From Tetradesmus obliquus (Eukaryota > Chlorophyta > Chlorophyceae > Sphaeropleales > Scenedesmaceae), in assembly GCA_030272155.1 (NCBI GenBank), contig CP126198.1, positions 5,423,501 through 5,487,500 of the forward strand: DNA of 64,000 nt, in the 5' to 3' direction. Below, one piece after another: positions 1 through 14,026 of the stretch. The notes beneath the pieces were generated by a model that made no database searches, was not told the origin of the DNA, and saw only the letters and a program-made list of their open reading frames with translations. The position numbers were made by a program, and so were the translations under genes. Position 1 is the first letter of the stretch. The number at the start of each line of letters is the position of its first letter.

Positions 1-245
1 CCTGTGGTCAGCCACCGCCTAAGGCATCCCAGTTCCATACATAAAAGCTTCCCTGTACCCTTTTCGTCTGCAAAACCACCACCCACCCACATATGATACA
101 GTGAACATTGTTTTGTATGCCCACTTGCTTGCATGCCCCTGCATGTGCTGTCTCTGCGCATAAGCACACACACCCGCACCTGGCAGCCAAAGGCTGGCAG
201 GCTGTCCTGTGGTCAGCCACTGCCCCAAGTGAAGGCTGTCGTGTT
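1..245 (-). repeat. Donor-side copies of exon 67
   Basis: Sequence at about 177-245 repeats the 3' end of exon 67 ([13 protein letters not shown] with its GT donor), and positions 1-24 are the start of another copy cut by the window edge. They lie downstream of the intact exon in transcript sense, about 180 bp apart. This is the typical donor-side arrangement. Confidence 0.8.
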
Positions 246-641
246 ATTTCCTTTGCCAAACCACACCACCCCCGCACAATATACTACATTGATTCATCAT
301 GATCCAACACAGCATCGCTTGCTTGAATGCCCTTACATGTCTTCTCTTTGCACAAGAATAGCGCACCTGGCAGCCAGAAGCTGGCAGGTTGTCCTGTTGT
401 CAGCCACTGCCTCAGGCACACCACCCGCCGTGCTAGGTCAGCCAGCCAGCTGGCAAGAGGCTTGGAGCTTGGGTAGGCTGCTGCCAGCCACGCGGGAGGC
501 ACCTGGTGGTTTGCGAGTGCATTCAGGCTGGCCTCTGCCTCTGCACTCAGCACCTGCAGCCCTGCAGTGACCGCCTGCAGCTCCTGCAGGCTGCCACGCA
601 CCACTGCCAGCAGCTGGTTGTACCTGCAGCAGCAATTGATT

Positions 642-699
<58 letters not shown>

Positions 700-794
700 T
701 GATCAGTCGCAGCGCAGCACTGACGGCCTGCTGCTCCTGCAGACTGCCACGCACCACCGCCAGCAGCTGGTTATACCTACAGCAGCAGTTGATT

Positions 795-867
<73 letters not shown>

Positions 868-3522
868 TCAGTCGCAGCCCAGCAGTGACCGCCTGCAGCT
901 CCTGCAGGCTGCCACGCACCACTGCCAGCAGCTGGTTGTACCTGCAGCAGCAATTGATTGCAGCAGCAGCAGCAGTTTGATTGCAACAGTCGACTTTAGA
1001 CCAATTGTGCATATGCAAAAGGCATCCTACAATGCCCCGACAGAGGTGCAGCTGCAGCGAACATGCTTCACCTGAGCAGTGGTGCCGCTGTCACCAGGCA
1101 AAAGGTAATACAGATCACACACATTGCATGGAGAAATTATGCGCCATCACATTGTCTCTGAATTTTGCTAGATCAGGCGATCATGCCTACCTGTCCATCT
1201 CCTGCAGCACCACCATGCCCAGAGGTCCCCCCTGCCCCATCAGGCAATATAATGAATCATGCGGCACATCCATTACATGATAGGGACAACCATAAAATGC
1301 ATAGCTCACCTGTCCATCTCCTGGAGCAGCACCATGCCCTGAGCACACCAAGCATATGACTCCCAGCAGGCAGCATAACAATCACAAAACCCAATCCTCC
1401 TCAGAACAAGCCATGAACGCATCGCTCACCTGTCCATCTCCTGCAGCAGCACCATGCCCAGCAAGTTCACCCTGCCATCCGGCAGTGCAGCAAATGGATC
1501 ATGCGGTCAGCACATGGAACAAGCACCCTCAGCTGAACCCATATTAGCTCACCTGTCCATCTCCTGCAGCAGCACCATGCCCTGAGCACACTAAGCATAT
1601 GACTCCCAGCAGGCAGCATAACAATCACACATCCAAAACATGCTCAGAACAAGCCATCAATGCATTGCCTACCTGTCCATCTCCTGCAGCAGCACCATGC
1701 CCAGGGGGTTCACCCTGCCCCCAGCAGGGAAACCACAGATCACATTGCAAATCCAGCACATAGGTCAAACCCCCTTAACTACACCCATTTTTGCCTACCT
1801 GTCCATCTCCTGAAGCACCATGCCCAGGGGGTTCACCCTGCCACCCGGCAGCGCAGACAACAGATCTTGCAGTCAACACACGGAACGATCAACATCAGCC
1901 TAACCCATAATAGCCCACCTGTCCATCTCCTGCAGCAGTACCACCCCCAAAGAGTTCACCCTGCCTCCCGGCAGGGACACTACCAACCACATTGCACATC
2001 CAACACATACCAAGCCACGTCAACCTAAACCCTTTTTTGCCTACCTGTCCATCTCCTGCAGCAGCACCATCCCCAGCGAGTTCACCCGGCCTCCCGGCAG
2101 CGCAGCAAACGGATCATGCAGCACCGACGAATCCTCCCGCCGCAGCGGCCCAGGCAGCTGCTCCAGCATCTCTGCAATACGCTGCGCCAGCACTGCCTCA
2201 GCAGAAGCAGCACCACCCGGCACTGCTGCTGCTGCTGCTGGCGCTGCTGCTGCACTTTTTGAGGCCATTGCACTTATCGGCCGCCGCGGCGACAGGCCCG
2301 CCGCAGCACTGCTGCTGCTGCTGCTGCTGCCGTCCCCGACTGACTCTGCTGTGATGCGAGGCTGCATTGCAAGCACATCATCCATGAAGCGCCGCGCCTC
2401 TTTCCTGCTGCATGCGATGCTGGCATTCGGGTGCAGCCCAAAGAGCCGCGGGTCGTCGTCTGTCAGCGGCAGGGCACGGATTTGGGACAGGCAGCTGGCC
2501 ACGTCATCGCCTGATGGACTGACAAGCAGCAAATCACCTGCAGCAGCACCAGCGGCAACAGCAGCAGCAGTAGCAGCAGCAGCGGGTCATCATCTGTCAG
2601 CGGCAGGGCACAAATCTGGGACAAGCAGCTGGCCACGTCATCACCTGATGGGCAGACACGTAGTAAGTCACCTGCAGCAGCAACAGCAGCAGCAGCAGCA
2701 GCAGCCAGTCATCGTCTGTCAGCGGCAGGGCTTGAATCTGCGACAGGCAGCAGGCTACGTTATCGCCTGATGGGCTGACGAGCAGCAAACCACCTGCAGC
2801 AGCAGCAGCAGCAGCAGCGGGTCATCATCTGTCAGCGGCAGGGCTTGAATCTGCGACAGGCAGCAGGCTACGTTATCGCCTGATGGGCTGACGAGCAGCA
2901 AACCACCTGCAGCAGCAGCAGCAGCAGCAGCAGCAGCGGGTCATCATCTGTCAGCGGCAGGGCACGAACATGGGACAGACAGCTGGCCACGTCATCGCCT
3001 GATGGGCTGACAAGCAGTAAATCGCCTGCAGCAGCATCAGCAGCAGCAGCAGCAGCAGCAGCCAAATGCCTTGCGAGATGGTGGTGTGGGATGGTGGCAT
3101 CCTATGCGTTGCAGCACAACTGTGCACGCCTGCTCTGTCGCACCCCCGCCTTCATTCATCACAAGCAAAGCGATGCATACCAGGAAGCAATGTTTCCATA
3201 TGTCAGTGCTCACCCTTGCTTGTCAGCTTGTGCTGCTCCCCGAGAACTGAAGGCTGCAGGTGCTGCTGCACAAACAGGCCCAGCAATGCCAAATCACTGC
3301 TGTCCCTGTAGCATCCTACATATTGCCTGACAACAAACCAGGCATTGCACTGACCCTTGCTTGTCAGCTTGTGCTGCTCGCCCAGCACTGACGGCTGCAG
3401 GTGCTGCTGCATTACCAGGCCCAGCACTTTCAGATCGTTGCTGTCCATCATACGGCCGCCATAGTTGATCTGGCCCACGATGTAACGCAATGCGTTCCAT
3501 GCTGATCCACCCATCGGCCCAA

Positions 3523-3555
<33 letters not shown>

Positions 3556-5034
3556 CAGGTGTGGCTTCCAGGTCGTTGCTGAGGTCCTGAACAATGCCTT
3601 GGATGTTTTGCAGCGCGCAGCTGAGGTCCGCGTGGGAGAACTCGTACGGGACGTTCCAGCCGAGCGCACCAAACTTGCGCCGCTCCTGCAGGCAGCAAGA
3701 TTTAAGAGGGTGCACCAGCATGGCGGTTTGTTGAGTCAGCAGTTTCGTAGCTGTTCTGCATAGTGCATCTGCTGCTGATCACCTTCGACAGACATGCACA
3801 TGGCATAGCAGCATAGCAGTGCATGCTGGCAACCCTACAGACGGCAGGTTTTGTTTACTTTGGGGCTTCCTTCCAGCCAGCCAGTGGCCACAAAGCATGG
3901 TTAGAACAAAGCCACAAAGACGAGAGTGGGGCAACACACAACTCAATGGCCCCTAACGCACCTGCAGCAGGCCGTGCAGCAGCGCCGTCACAAACACCAG
4001 CCGCTGCCACTGCTGCCCGCGCCCGCAGCTGTTGCAGGACGCCAGGCAGCCCGCAGGCAGGCTGGCATAGCTGCGCAGCAGTGTGGGCTTGAGCCCGCGT
4101 GGCGGCTCCAGTGCAACTCTCACACCTGTAAGCACAGCAGGACACGACAGTATACAACATGACATGTTACACAAAAACACCAGTTGCTCTCTTTGAGGCT
4201 GGCGTAGCTGCGCAGCAGCGTGGGCTTCAGGCCCCGGCGAGGCTCCAGGGCGACCCTCACACCTGTGCACAGCAGGGTATGACAGTTTGTGCATGACGCT
4301 TTATGTACTATAGGTGGGGTTAACCCGCGCCAGCATCAGTGCTGCAAAGCTCTGGTGCCCAGAACAGCACTGCAACAGCTGCACATGGCCAACTCATCAC
4401 CCCGCCACCACCACCCCACCTTTCTGCAGCACGGCGGCTGAAAAGTAGTCCACTGGTGCCGAGGTGAGCCACAGCCTGAAGCTGGGGTGCAGCTGCATCA
4501 GCTATTGAAGTATAGTCATCAGCTAAGCGCTGCGACAAGTGTACATAAGCCCTCGAACCCCTTCCCTAACCCACCTTTCTGCAGCACAGCAGCAGGGAAG
4601 TAGTCCACTGGTGCCGAAGTAAGCCACAGCCTGAAGCTGGGGTGCAGCTGCTGCTCGGTGTCAGGGGAGCGTCCCGCCTCCTCCAGGCGCTCCACCAGCT
4701 GGGCCAGCTGCGGCATCCATGACTTGGCCAGGTGGCAGTTCTGCGGGCAGACAAGGCCACAAGACATGATTTGTTATGGAGGTTGGTATGATTTGTTTCG
4801 AAGGTGGGGAGCGGCCCGCCTCCTCCAGGCGCTCCACCAGCTGGGTCAGCTGCGGCATCCACGCCTTGGCCAGGTGGCAGTTCTGCACGCAGCAAGGCCA
4901 CATGACATCATGATGGTTGTTGTTATTTTATACTACGAAGGTGCAGAGGTGCTGTTGAATCAACAGGCCATGCTAGCTGGCACGGCTGCGGCATCCATGA
5001 CTTGGCCAGGTGGCAGTTCCGCATACAGGCAGGG

Positions 5035-5082
<48 letters not shown>

Positions 5083-5086
5083 CATG

Positions 5087-5138
<52 letters not shown>

Positions 5139-6050
5139 CATGCAAACAGGCGGTCGGGCAGGCAGACAGGCAGGCAGTTCGGGCCCTGCCCCTAACCCAG
5201 TCTGACCACACTTGCCACAATGAAAAGCGCACCACAACAGCACTCCAAAATCCAGCAAACACATGTGCTTCTCAGCCATCAAATCGGGCAATGCCGCAGG
5301 CAGATTACCCACAAAAGCAAACATAAAGCACATCAAGTTGCCAGGATTGAGATACCTGCTTATTCTTCTGTGTTTGAAGGTTCTGGCCGTATCTGGCCCT
5401 GGCTTGTGGGATTGCCCCGTCTGGTCAGGAATCACCTGAGGTGGTTTGGGAGTGGCTGCCTTTCTAGGTACCGTCTCTTGCTAGCAAAACGTGTAATTGA
5501 TTGATTGATTGATTGATTGATTGAAGTTGCCAGGGCTGCAGCACGAACCTGTAGGCACACCCAGTCCCCGCTCTTCATGGCCATCGTCACCAGCACCTCA
5601 GCCACCACAGCACACACCCAGACAAGGCACAGCATAATCAAGCTTGAAGGTGCGGACCCAACCCTAACCAAATGTATTGAACCTGTTCAACCTAATCAAA
5701 CCCACGCGCACCTGCAGGCACACCCAGTCCCCGCTCTTCATGGCCATCGTCACCAGCGCCTCAGCCACCGGGCCCTGCCCCTGGCCTAAACTGACCACAC
5801 TCAGGCCCCGGCCCACCGCCCGGCCCTGCTCAGCCGCCGCAAACCGCGACAGCTCAGCGATCGCATCAGCCCCTTGAGCCAGCAAGAAGATGATTGGTGT
5901 GTAGGGGCTGCTGTCAAGGTAGATTTCGGAGAGGGAGGTGATGGGGGTGTCGGCAAAGGAGGGCCCAAGGTGTGCGGTGACGTGGCGGCGCAGTGCTGGC
6001 AGCAGCAGCTCCTCACGGCAGACCTGGCGGCAGCAGCAGCAGCAGCAGTG

Positions 6051-6081
<31 letters not shown>

Positions 6082-6455
6082 CAGCAGCAGTGGTGTGGCG
6101 GCAGCGGAAGCAGCAGGCGCAGATGCAGTCAGGTGGGAAAGCTGTGCAGATGCAATGCTCAGTGTGCGCTTGACCGTTGCGTAACGCAGCACACGTGTGT
6201 AGTGCACATGTGCTGAAGACGAAGCAGCAACTGCACCCTGCAGGTGCTGTTGGTCACAGCATTGTTGCGCTTGCAGACCACCAAGCGACAATGGAAAACA
6301 AATCACGCAGCAGAATGGCGGGCAGCTTATGTGCAGCAGTCTCACAAGTGGCCCACCTTGATGAGCAGCAGCTTCTGGAAAGGTGTCAGCTTGTTCTGCT
6401 GGCCCCTCCAGCTGCGCTGATGCACAAACTTTGCACCTGCTTGTTGCTGCTGCTG

Positions 6456-6487
<32 letters not shown>

Positions 6488-7350
6488 TGCGCCCCATGTC
6501 AGCAGCAAGGACGAGCCTGTCCAGCAAGCACATCACACCTGCACCCGCTGCTTCATCACTGCTGCTGCTGCTGCTGCTTGCCATGAAGTCAGAAAGGCTT
6601 CCCCGTAGCAGCAGCTGCTGCCAACCAGGGCTGTCACTCGGCGTCCTTGGCCTGCCTTCAGCAGCAGCACCACTGCTATTGCTGCTGCTGCTTCCAATAG
6701 CTTTACGCAGGCCAGTGAACGCTTCCGGCACTGCCCTCTCCAGTGCAGCGACCCCTGTCCACACCGCTGCTGTGCACCACGCAGGTTTCTGCAACTGCTC
6801 TAAAGCCTGACTGCCCTGCCTTCGGCCCTCAGCTGCTGAGCCTGCAGCAGCAGCCGTAGACTTCCCGCCAGCATCTACAGCAACCCCACCACCCGCAGCA
6901 CCGGCAGCAGCAGCAGCAGCAGCAGCAGCAGCGCCAGCTGCTGCAGCAGCCCTACTGCCTCGCAGCAAGAACTCCCACTCAGCATTACTAATCTCCCCCT
7001 TGTCCCGCTGCCCAGCTACTGCCACCATAAAAGTAAACACCAGCTTATGCACCTCAAAGAGCCCCCTGCACACCATACGGTGCATGTACGCCGTCATATA
7101 TGTTACTAACGCTTGCAGCCGCGCCTCAAGTGTAGGTGCAGTCGGCGCTGCAGCAATTGAGTGCTGATACATGCCTTTGAATGCGGCCAGGCTAGCTTGG
7201 TACATTGGATCCAGTGCTGCCAAGTCGGCCACAACAAACCAGAGGTGTGCAGCAACAGCTGGCGGCCCTCGGTACTCGTCTCGGGCCTGGCTGAGTTGAG
7301 CTTCTGTGAGCTCCGCCTCGCGCACGCGGCTCTGGATGATGCCTGCAGCC

Positions 7351-7381
<31 letters not shown>

Positions 7382-10300
7382 CAGCAGAGGTTGTGCATTT
7401 GCAGGAAAAAAGCCACATCAATTTCCACGCTCAGTCGGCAGCAGGTACACTGATGCCCAGCAAATGTACCTTGAGGGTCACCGTCAGCTGAAGCCGCATC
7501 GGCCGCTGCAGCCGCATCGGCCGCTGCAGCCGCAGCAGCAGCAGTCGCACCTGACGTCTGCTTGGCCGTGTTCAGTGTTGAGATGAGGCTCTCATCATCC
7601 AGCAGGTTGCCGCTGGCCTCGCGCAGCAGCCACAATATGCATGCCACTAAAACCTACAGCAAGTCCAGCAGCCACCAACTGCTGGACATGACTTCCCAGT
7701 CATGATACACAACATCAGTCCTGAGCAGTAAGCCACAAGGGCCGCACACCCACCTGACGTCTGCTTGGCCGTGTTCAGTGTTGATATCAGGCTCTCATCA
7801 TCCAGCAGGTTTCCGCTGGCCTCCAGCAGCAGCCGCAATGTGTGTGCAAAACTCTACAAAACGAGCAGCAGCCACCTAGCTGCTGCCGTGCCTTCCCAGT
7901 CAGCATACACAACATCAATCCTTAGCAACAATCCATCAGGGCCGCACACCCACCTGATGTCTGCTTGGCCGTGTTGAGTGTTGATATCAGGCTCTCATCG
8001 TCAAGCAGGTTGCCGCTGGCCTCGCGCAGCAGCCGCACTATTTGTGCAACAAAACAACTACAACATGTCTAGCAGCCACCTAGCTGCTGCCGCGCCTTGC
8101 CGGTCAGCACACACAGCATCAATGCAAAAGGGCAGCACACCCACCTGACGTCTGCTTAGCTGTGTTTAATGTAGAAATCAGGCTCTCATCGTCAAGCAGG
8201 TTTCCGCTGGCCTCTCGCAGCAGCCGCAATGTGTGTGCAACAAAACTCTACAAAACAAGCAGCAGCCTCCTAGCTGCTGCCGTGCCTTCCCTGTCAGCAT
8301 AAACAACATCAATTCTTAACATCAATCCATCAGGGCCGCACACCCACCTGATGTCTGCTTGGCCGTGTTCATTGTAGAAATCAGGCTCTCATCATCCAGC
8401 AGGTTGCCGCTGACTCCCCCCAGCAGCCGCAACGTGTATGCACCGAAACTCCACAAAACGAGCAGCAGCCACCTAGCTGCTGCCGTGCCTTCCCAGTCAG
8501 CATACACAACATCAATCCTTAGCAACAATCCATCAGGGCCGCACACCCACCTGATGTCTGCTTGGCCGTGTTGAGTGTTGATATCAGGCTCTCATCGTCA
8601 AGCAGGTTGCCGCTGGCCTCGCGCAGCAGCCGCACTATTTGTGCAACAAAACAACTACAACATGTCTAGCAGCCACCTAGCTGCTGCCGCGCCTTGCCGG
8701 TCAGCACACACAGCATCAATGCAAAAGGGCAGCACACCCACCTGACGTCTGCTTAGCTGTGTTTAATGTAGAAATCAGGCTCTCATCGTCAAGCAGGTTT
8801 CCGCTGGCCTCTCGCAGCAGCCGCAATGTGTGTGCAACAAAACTCTACAAAACAAGCAGCAGCCTCCTAGCTGCTGCCGTGCCTGCCCTGTCAGCATAAA
8901 CAACATCAATTCCTTAACATCAATCCATCAGGGCCGCACACCCACCTGATGTCTGCTTGGCCGTGTTCATTGTAGAAATCAGGCTCTCATCATCCAGCAG
9001 GTTGCCGCTGACTCCCCCCAGCAGCCGCAACGTGTATGCACCGAAACTCCACAAAACGAGCAGCAGCCACCTAGCTGCTGCCGTGCTTCACAGCCAGCAT
9101 CAACAGTGACAACAGCATCATTCCATAGCATCAATCCAAAAGGGCCCACCTGATGTCTGCTTGGCCGTGTTCAATGTAGAAATCAGGCTCTCATCGTCAA
9201 GCAGGTTGCCGCTGGCCTCACGAAGAAGCCGTAGGATCTTGCTCTCCAGGTCCCCAAGCTGCCGCGTGTCTGCAGCAATGCTGGTGATGAGGGCATCATG
9301 GGACTCCTCAAGTTCCGGCCGCTCTGCGCGGACCAGCTCAGCTAGCAGCTGCTCTTCTAGGCCCTGCGGTGGTTGGGTAAACAACACCAAACAGCAGCAG
9401 TTTCACAATGTACAAGCATTTCAGCATGACAAGGTCAGTGTGCACCAGCTCTGCGAGCAGTAGCTGTTGCAGGTCCTGCAGGTGGCAAGTAAGCTGCACA
9501 CAGCAGCAGTTGGTGGTGATGAGGGCATCATGGGACTCCTCAAGTTCCAGCCGCTCTGCGCGGACCAGCTCAGCTAGCAGCTGCTCCCCCAGGCCCTGCA
9601 GCGGTTTGGGAAAATCATGACACAGCAGCAGTTTCAAACTTCTCAGCCGGCAGATGCTGCTGCGGACCCGGCAGAGTAAAAGTTAAACAGCAGCAGTTGG
9701 TGGTGATGAGGGCTTCATGGGACTCCTCAAGCTCGGGGCGCTCTGCTCGGACAAGCTCAGCCAGCAGCTGCTCCTCCAGGCCCTGCGGCGGTTGGGCAGA
9801 CAAACAAGCACAGCAGCAATAGAACTGTTCTATCCAAGGCTTGGATGTTACAGCGGCTCATAAGGCCGGCAAGCACCAGCTCTGACAGCAGCAGCTGCTG
9901 CAGACCCTTCTGCGGCTGGCAAGTGAAACTGCACAAACTCACGGTAACACAGCGCAACAATCAGCATCTTTAACCGTGCGTCACTGTGAACTCCACGAGG
10001 TTGATGCAGATGTAGGCAATAGAATAAGGACAACCAACCTTCAAATACGACGCTGCCATGTCATTTGCTGCACCAGAACACGCACCTGGCGCGTCACTGT
10101 GAAGTCCACAAGGTTCACCCTTATGTAAGCCTCCGGCAGGTAGTGCGGGTTGGCCAGGCGGCACGCCATGTACAGCTTGAAGTTGGGGTCGTAGTCCACC
10201 AGACGCTCACCCAGCCGCACCACGCTGCGCCCGGCTGCGGTGAGGGGAAAGCGATGCAAGCAGGCGGCACAGACGCCAGCAAAATACCACACACTGAGCA

Positions 10301-10837
10301 AGTGTCTAGTGCATGCCGCAGGTGACACCTGATGATGCTCAAACTGCATTCCGCCGCTACCACAGCGTATGCAATAGGCCACACACAACAGACGTCAGCA
10401 ACTGCACATGTCGCAGAGCTGCGGTTGCCCACCTTGCTTCTCCACCTGGCGCAGCAGCAGTGCGTCCATGCCCGCAGGCAGGCTGCCATCAGCCATGCCC
10501 TCAATCAGCAGCGGCTGGCCCAGCTGCACTGCGCCTTCCACCTGCGGCAGCAAAAGTTACAGAGGCACGGGCAAAGCACAAGAGCCTGCTCAAGCCTATG
10601 CTTTGAACTCTGTAACTGGATCATGTCAGCGCCTAACGTTCTGCATCAGCACTCATCTGCTGATGCGCCTGATGCCCTGTAAGGTGGTGCCAACACCCAC
10701 AAGTGACTAACTACCCTCTCTCAAGATGCTTCCTGTCAACAATGCCCTTCCACGCACCTGGCGCAGCAGCCCAGGGTCTGACGCGCGCACCACAACCAGC
10801 CCAAGTGCACGCTCCTTGGCGCGCACCCAGCTGCACA

Positions 10838-10871
<34 letters not shown>

Positions 10872-13800
10872 GCAGCGGCGCATGAGTCAACTTGAGCAAC
10901 AAAAGCGCACAGCTGCAAGACCACTGCTGTCATTTCATGCAATTTTGCAGCAATGCGGTTGTCCTGCGGTACCCACCTGTAGGCCTGGTCCTGTGGGTCG
11001 ATCATGAGCGGCCAGAGCACACCACGTGTTGCAATGAGTGCATTCTCCACGCTCACAGCGTCACTAGGCAGGCCCTGGCAGCCCCACTCCAGCAGCTTGC
11101 ATTCTTTGCAAAGCATCTTAGCTACATGAGCAATGCTGCAGCCATCCCCTCGTATACAGTTAGTGGCAAGCAGAGCGCCCACCTGTAGGCTTGGTCTTGT
11201 GGGTCGATCATGAGCGGCCAGCGCACGCCGCGTGTTGCAATCAGTGCATTCTCCACGCTGACAGCATCATTAGGCAGGCCCTGGCAGCCCCATTCCAACA
11301 GCTTGCATCCTTTGCAGAGCGTTTACATCCAAACAAACAGTGCTGCAGCAACACATTTGTACACAGCTAGCAAGCAGAGCGCCCACCTGTAGGCCTGGTC
11401 CTGTGGGTCAATCATGAGCGGCCAGCGCACGCCCCGTGTGGCAATCAGTGCATTCTCCACGCTGACAGCATCATTGGGCAAGCCCTGGCAGCCCCACTCC
11501 AGCAGCTTGCATTCTTTGCAGAGCGCTTTAATATAAACAAACAGTGCTGCAGCAATACATTTGTACACAGCTACCAAGCGAAGCGCACACCTGTAGGCCT
11601 GATCTTGCGGATCAATCATGAGCGGCCAGCGCACGCCCCGCGTTGCAATAAGCGCATTCTCCACGCTCACAGCATCACTGGGCAGTCCCTGGCAGCCCCA
11701 TTCTAGCAGCTTGCATTCTTTGCAGAGCAATCATAGCTACACGAGCAATGCTGCGGAAATCCACTTTCAAATAGCTAGCAAGCACAGCACCCACCTGTAG
11801 GCCTGGTCCTGTGGGTCAATCATGAGCGGCCAGCGCACGCCGCGTGTTGCAATGAGTGCATTCTCCAAACCAACAGCATCACTGGGCAAGCCCTGGCAGC
11901 CCCACTCCGGCAGCTTGCATTCTTTGCAGAGCGTTTACATCCAAACAAACAGCACTGCAGTATGTATATGTATGTATTACACTTGTACACAGCTAGCAAG
12001 CAAAGCGCCCACCTGTAGGCCTGGTCCTGTGGGTCGATCATGAGCGGCCAGCGCACGCCGCGAGTTGCAATCAGCGCATTCTCCACACTGACAGCATCAC
12101 TGGGCAGGCCCTGGCAGCCCCACTCCAGCAGCTCAAGGGGGGTTGACAAAATGCCGGAAAGGCTGAAGGCGGGTGTGGTGACAGGGATAGCTAGCTCCTG
12201 GCAGCGGGCGTACCACTGCGCTACTAATGCAGCACGGCTGGGACCTGCAGGCAGTTTATTGCACGCGTAATTGAGAGGAGTGAGCCAATTCATCAGGAAG
12301 AGAGGATGCTGAAAAGGTTGAAGGAAGGAGAGTCACGGGGATGGACAGCTGCTGGCAGCGGGCATACCACTGCGCTACTAATGCAGCGCGGCTTGGCCCT
12401 GCATATGTGTGCATGCAACAAAGTAGTGAGAAGATCAAGACACTGCGTCAAAAAGAGCGATGCCGATATGTTGAAGCAGGGTGTGGTGACAGGGATGGAG
12501 AGTCCCTGACAGCTGGCGTACCACTGTGCCACGAAAAAGCACGGCTGGTGCCTGCGGGAGAGACAAATGCATGCATGCATGGAGCAAGGCGAGCGTGCGG
12601 CAGTCTCAGAAGAGGATGGCCAACCAACAAGCAGCCATGGTTGTGAGTTGTTTGACAATCAATATTTCATCATGATCGTGCCGCGCAGCGCGGGTTCCAT
12701 GAAAGCCTAGTCATTTGCTGATTAGATACAATGGAATTTGTGGCAGAAAACACGGTCACCAGGAAATGTGCCCAAGTAGTTGACCACTACTTTACCCATC
12801 AGCGCATCCCCAACAAGCACAGCCTGTTTCACCTTGCAGTCATTTGCTGATCAACACAATCCGTACCTGGTTGAAGACACACTCACCAGGGAATGCACCC
12901 AAGTAGTTGACCACTGCTGCAGCCATCAGAGCATCCCCCACTAGCAGCGCAAGCCTGCCGCCCAGCGCGTCAGCAGCAGCGCCCCAGCGCACCAGTTCGT
13001 CACCCAGCAGGCTGGTCAACTTGCCGGCCCTGCCCAAGCGCTTGCCACACAAGTCGGCCTGCACAGTAGGAGGTAACAGCAGGACAGATCAGCAGCAGTA
13101 CTGGCTAGTCAGCAGCAGCTCATCACCCAGCAGGCTGGTCAGCTTGCCGGCCCTGCCCAGGCGCTTGCCACACAAGTCGGCCTGTGGAGCAGCATAGTAC
13201 AGCAGAATAGAGCAGCGAGCAGCACTAAATAGTCAGCACCAGGTCATCCCCCAACAGGTTGGTCAACTTGCCGGCCCTGCCCAGGCGCTTGCCGCACAAG
13301 TCGACCTGTGCAGCACGACAATAACAACAAAACGGGGCAGCAAGCAGCACAGATTAGTCAGCACCAGCTGATCGCCAAGCAGGCTGGTCAGCTTGCCGGC
13401 CCTGCCCAGGCGTTTGCCGCATAAGTCAGCCTGCGTTTAATGATGGCAGCAGATAGAGCAGCAAGAATTAGCAGGCTGGTCACGCAGCAGGCTGGTCAGT
13501 CTGCCGGCCCTGCCCAGCCGCTTGCCACATAAGTCAGCCGGCACGTGTTTACAGCAGCACAGAGCAGAGCACACAGCAGTTAAGAAGCTCAGACGCATGA
13601 GAATCTTGCCCGCCCTGCCCAGGGGCTTGCCACACATGTCCGCCTGCACAGCATGACACAGCATGATTGGAGCAGAGCTCTCCAAGTGCTTTCAGCGGCA
13701 CACACAAGCAGTTCAATGCGCGGCATTTGGCGCAGTGCCGAGTCGGAGACGCTTGCTGCACAAGCCTGCATGACGGCATCAAGATGCGCATGATAGCATG

Positions 13801-13981
13801 GCAGGTTGTGTGGCATTGGTTTTATGCATGGCCAACGCACAGCCATACACGATTCTAAAAACAGCACACAACGTGTGTGTGCTGGCTGCTGCACATTGTT
13901 GTGCCCTCACCTGGAACTGCAGTGAGGCCAGCTCGCTCTGCGTGTCGGAAATGAAGTACAGTAAAGCTAACACTGTAAGTG

Positions 13982-14026
<45 letters not shown>

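Noticed and set aside
642-866. Poly-Gln, poly-Ala or poly-Ser proteins from the CAG tracts
   Set aside because: The tracts are intronic next to acceptors of exon 67. Open frames there have no conserved sequence.
5027-5172. Cys-Leu-Pro-Ala or Gln-Ala-Gly-Arg repeat protein
   Set aside because: This is translation of a GCAG microsatellite within a dynein intron.
7549-9149. Mutually exclusive alternative exons (Dscam-like)
   Set aside because: The copies have a donor but no acceptor of their own, and carry only the last half of exon 60, so they cannot act as cassette exons.
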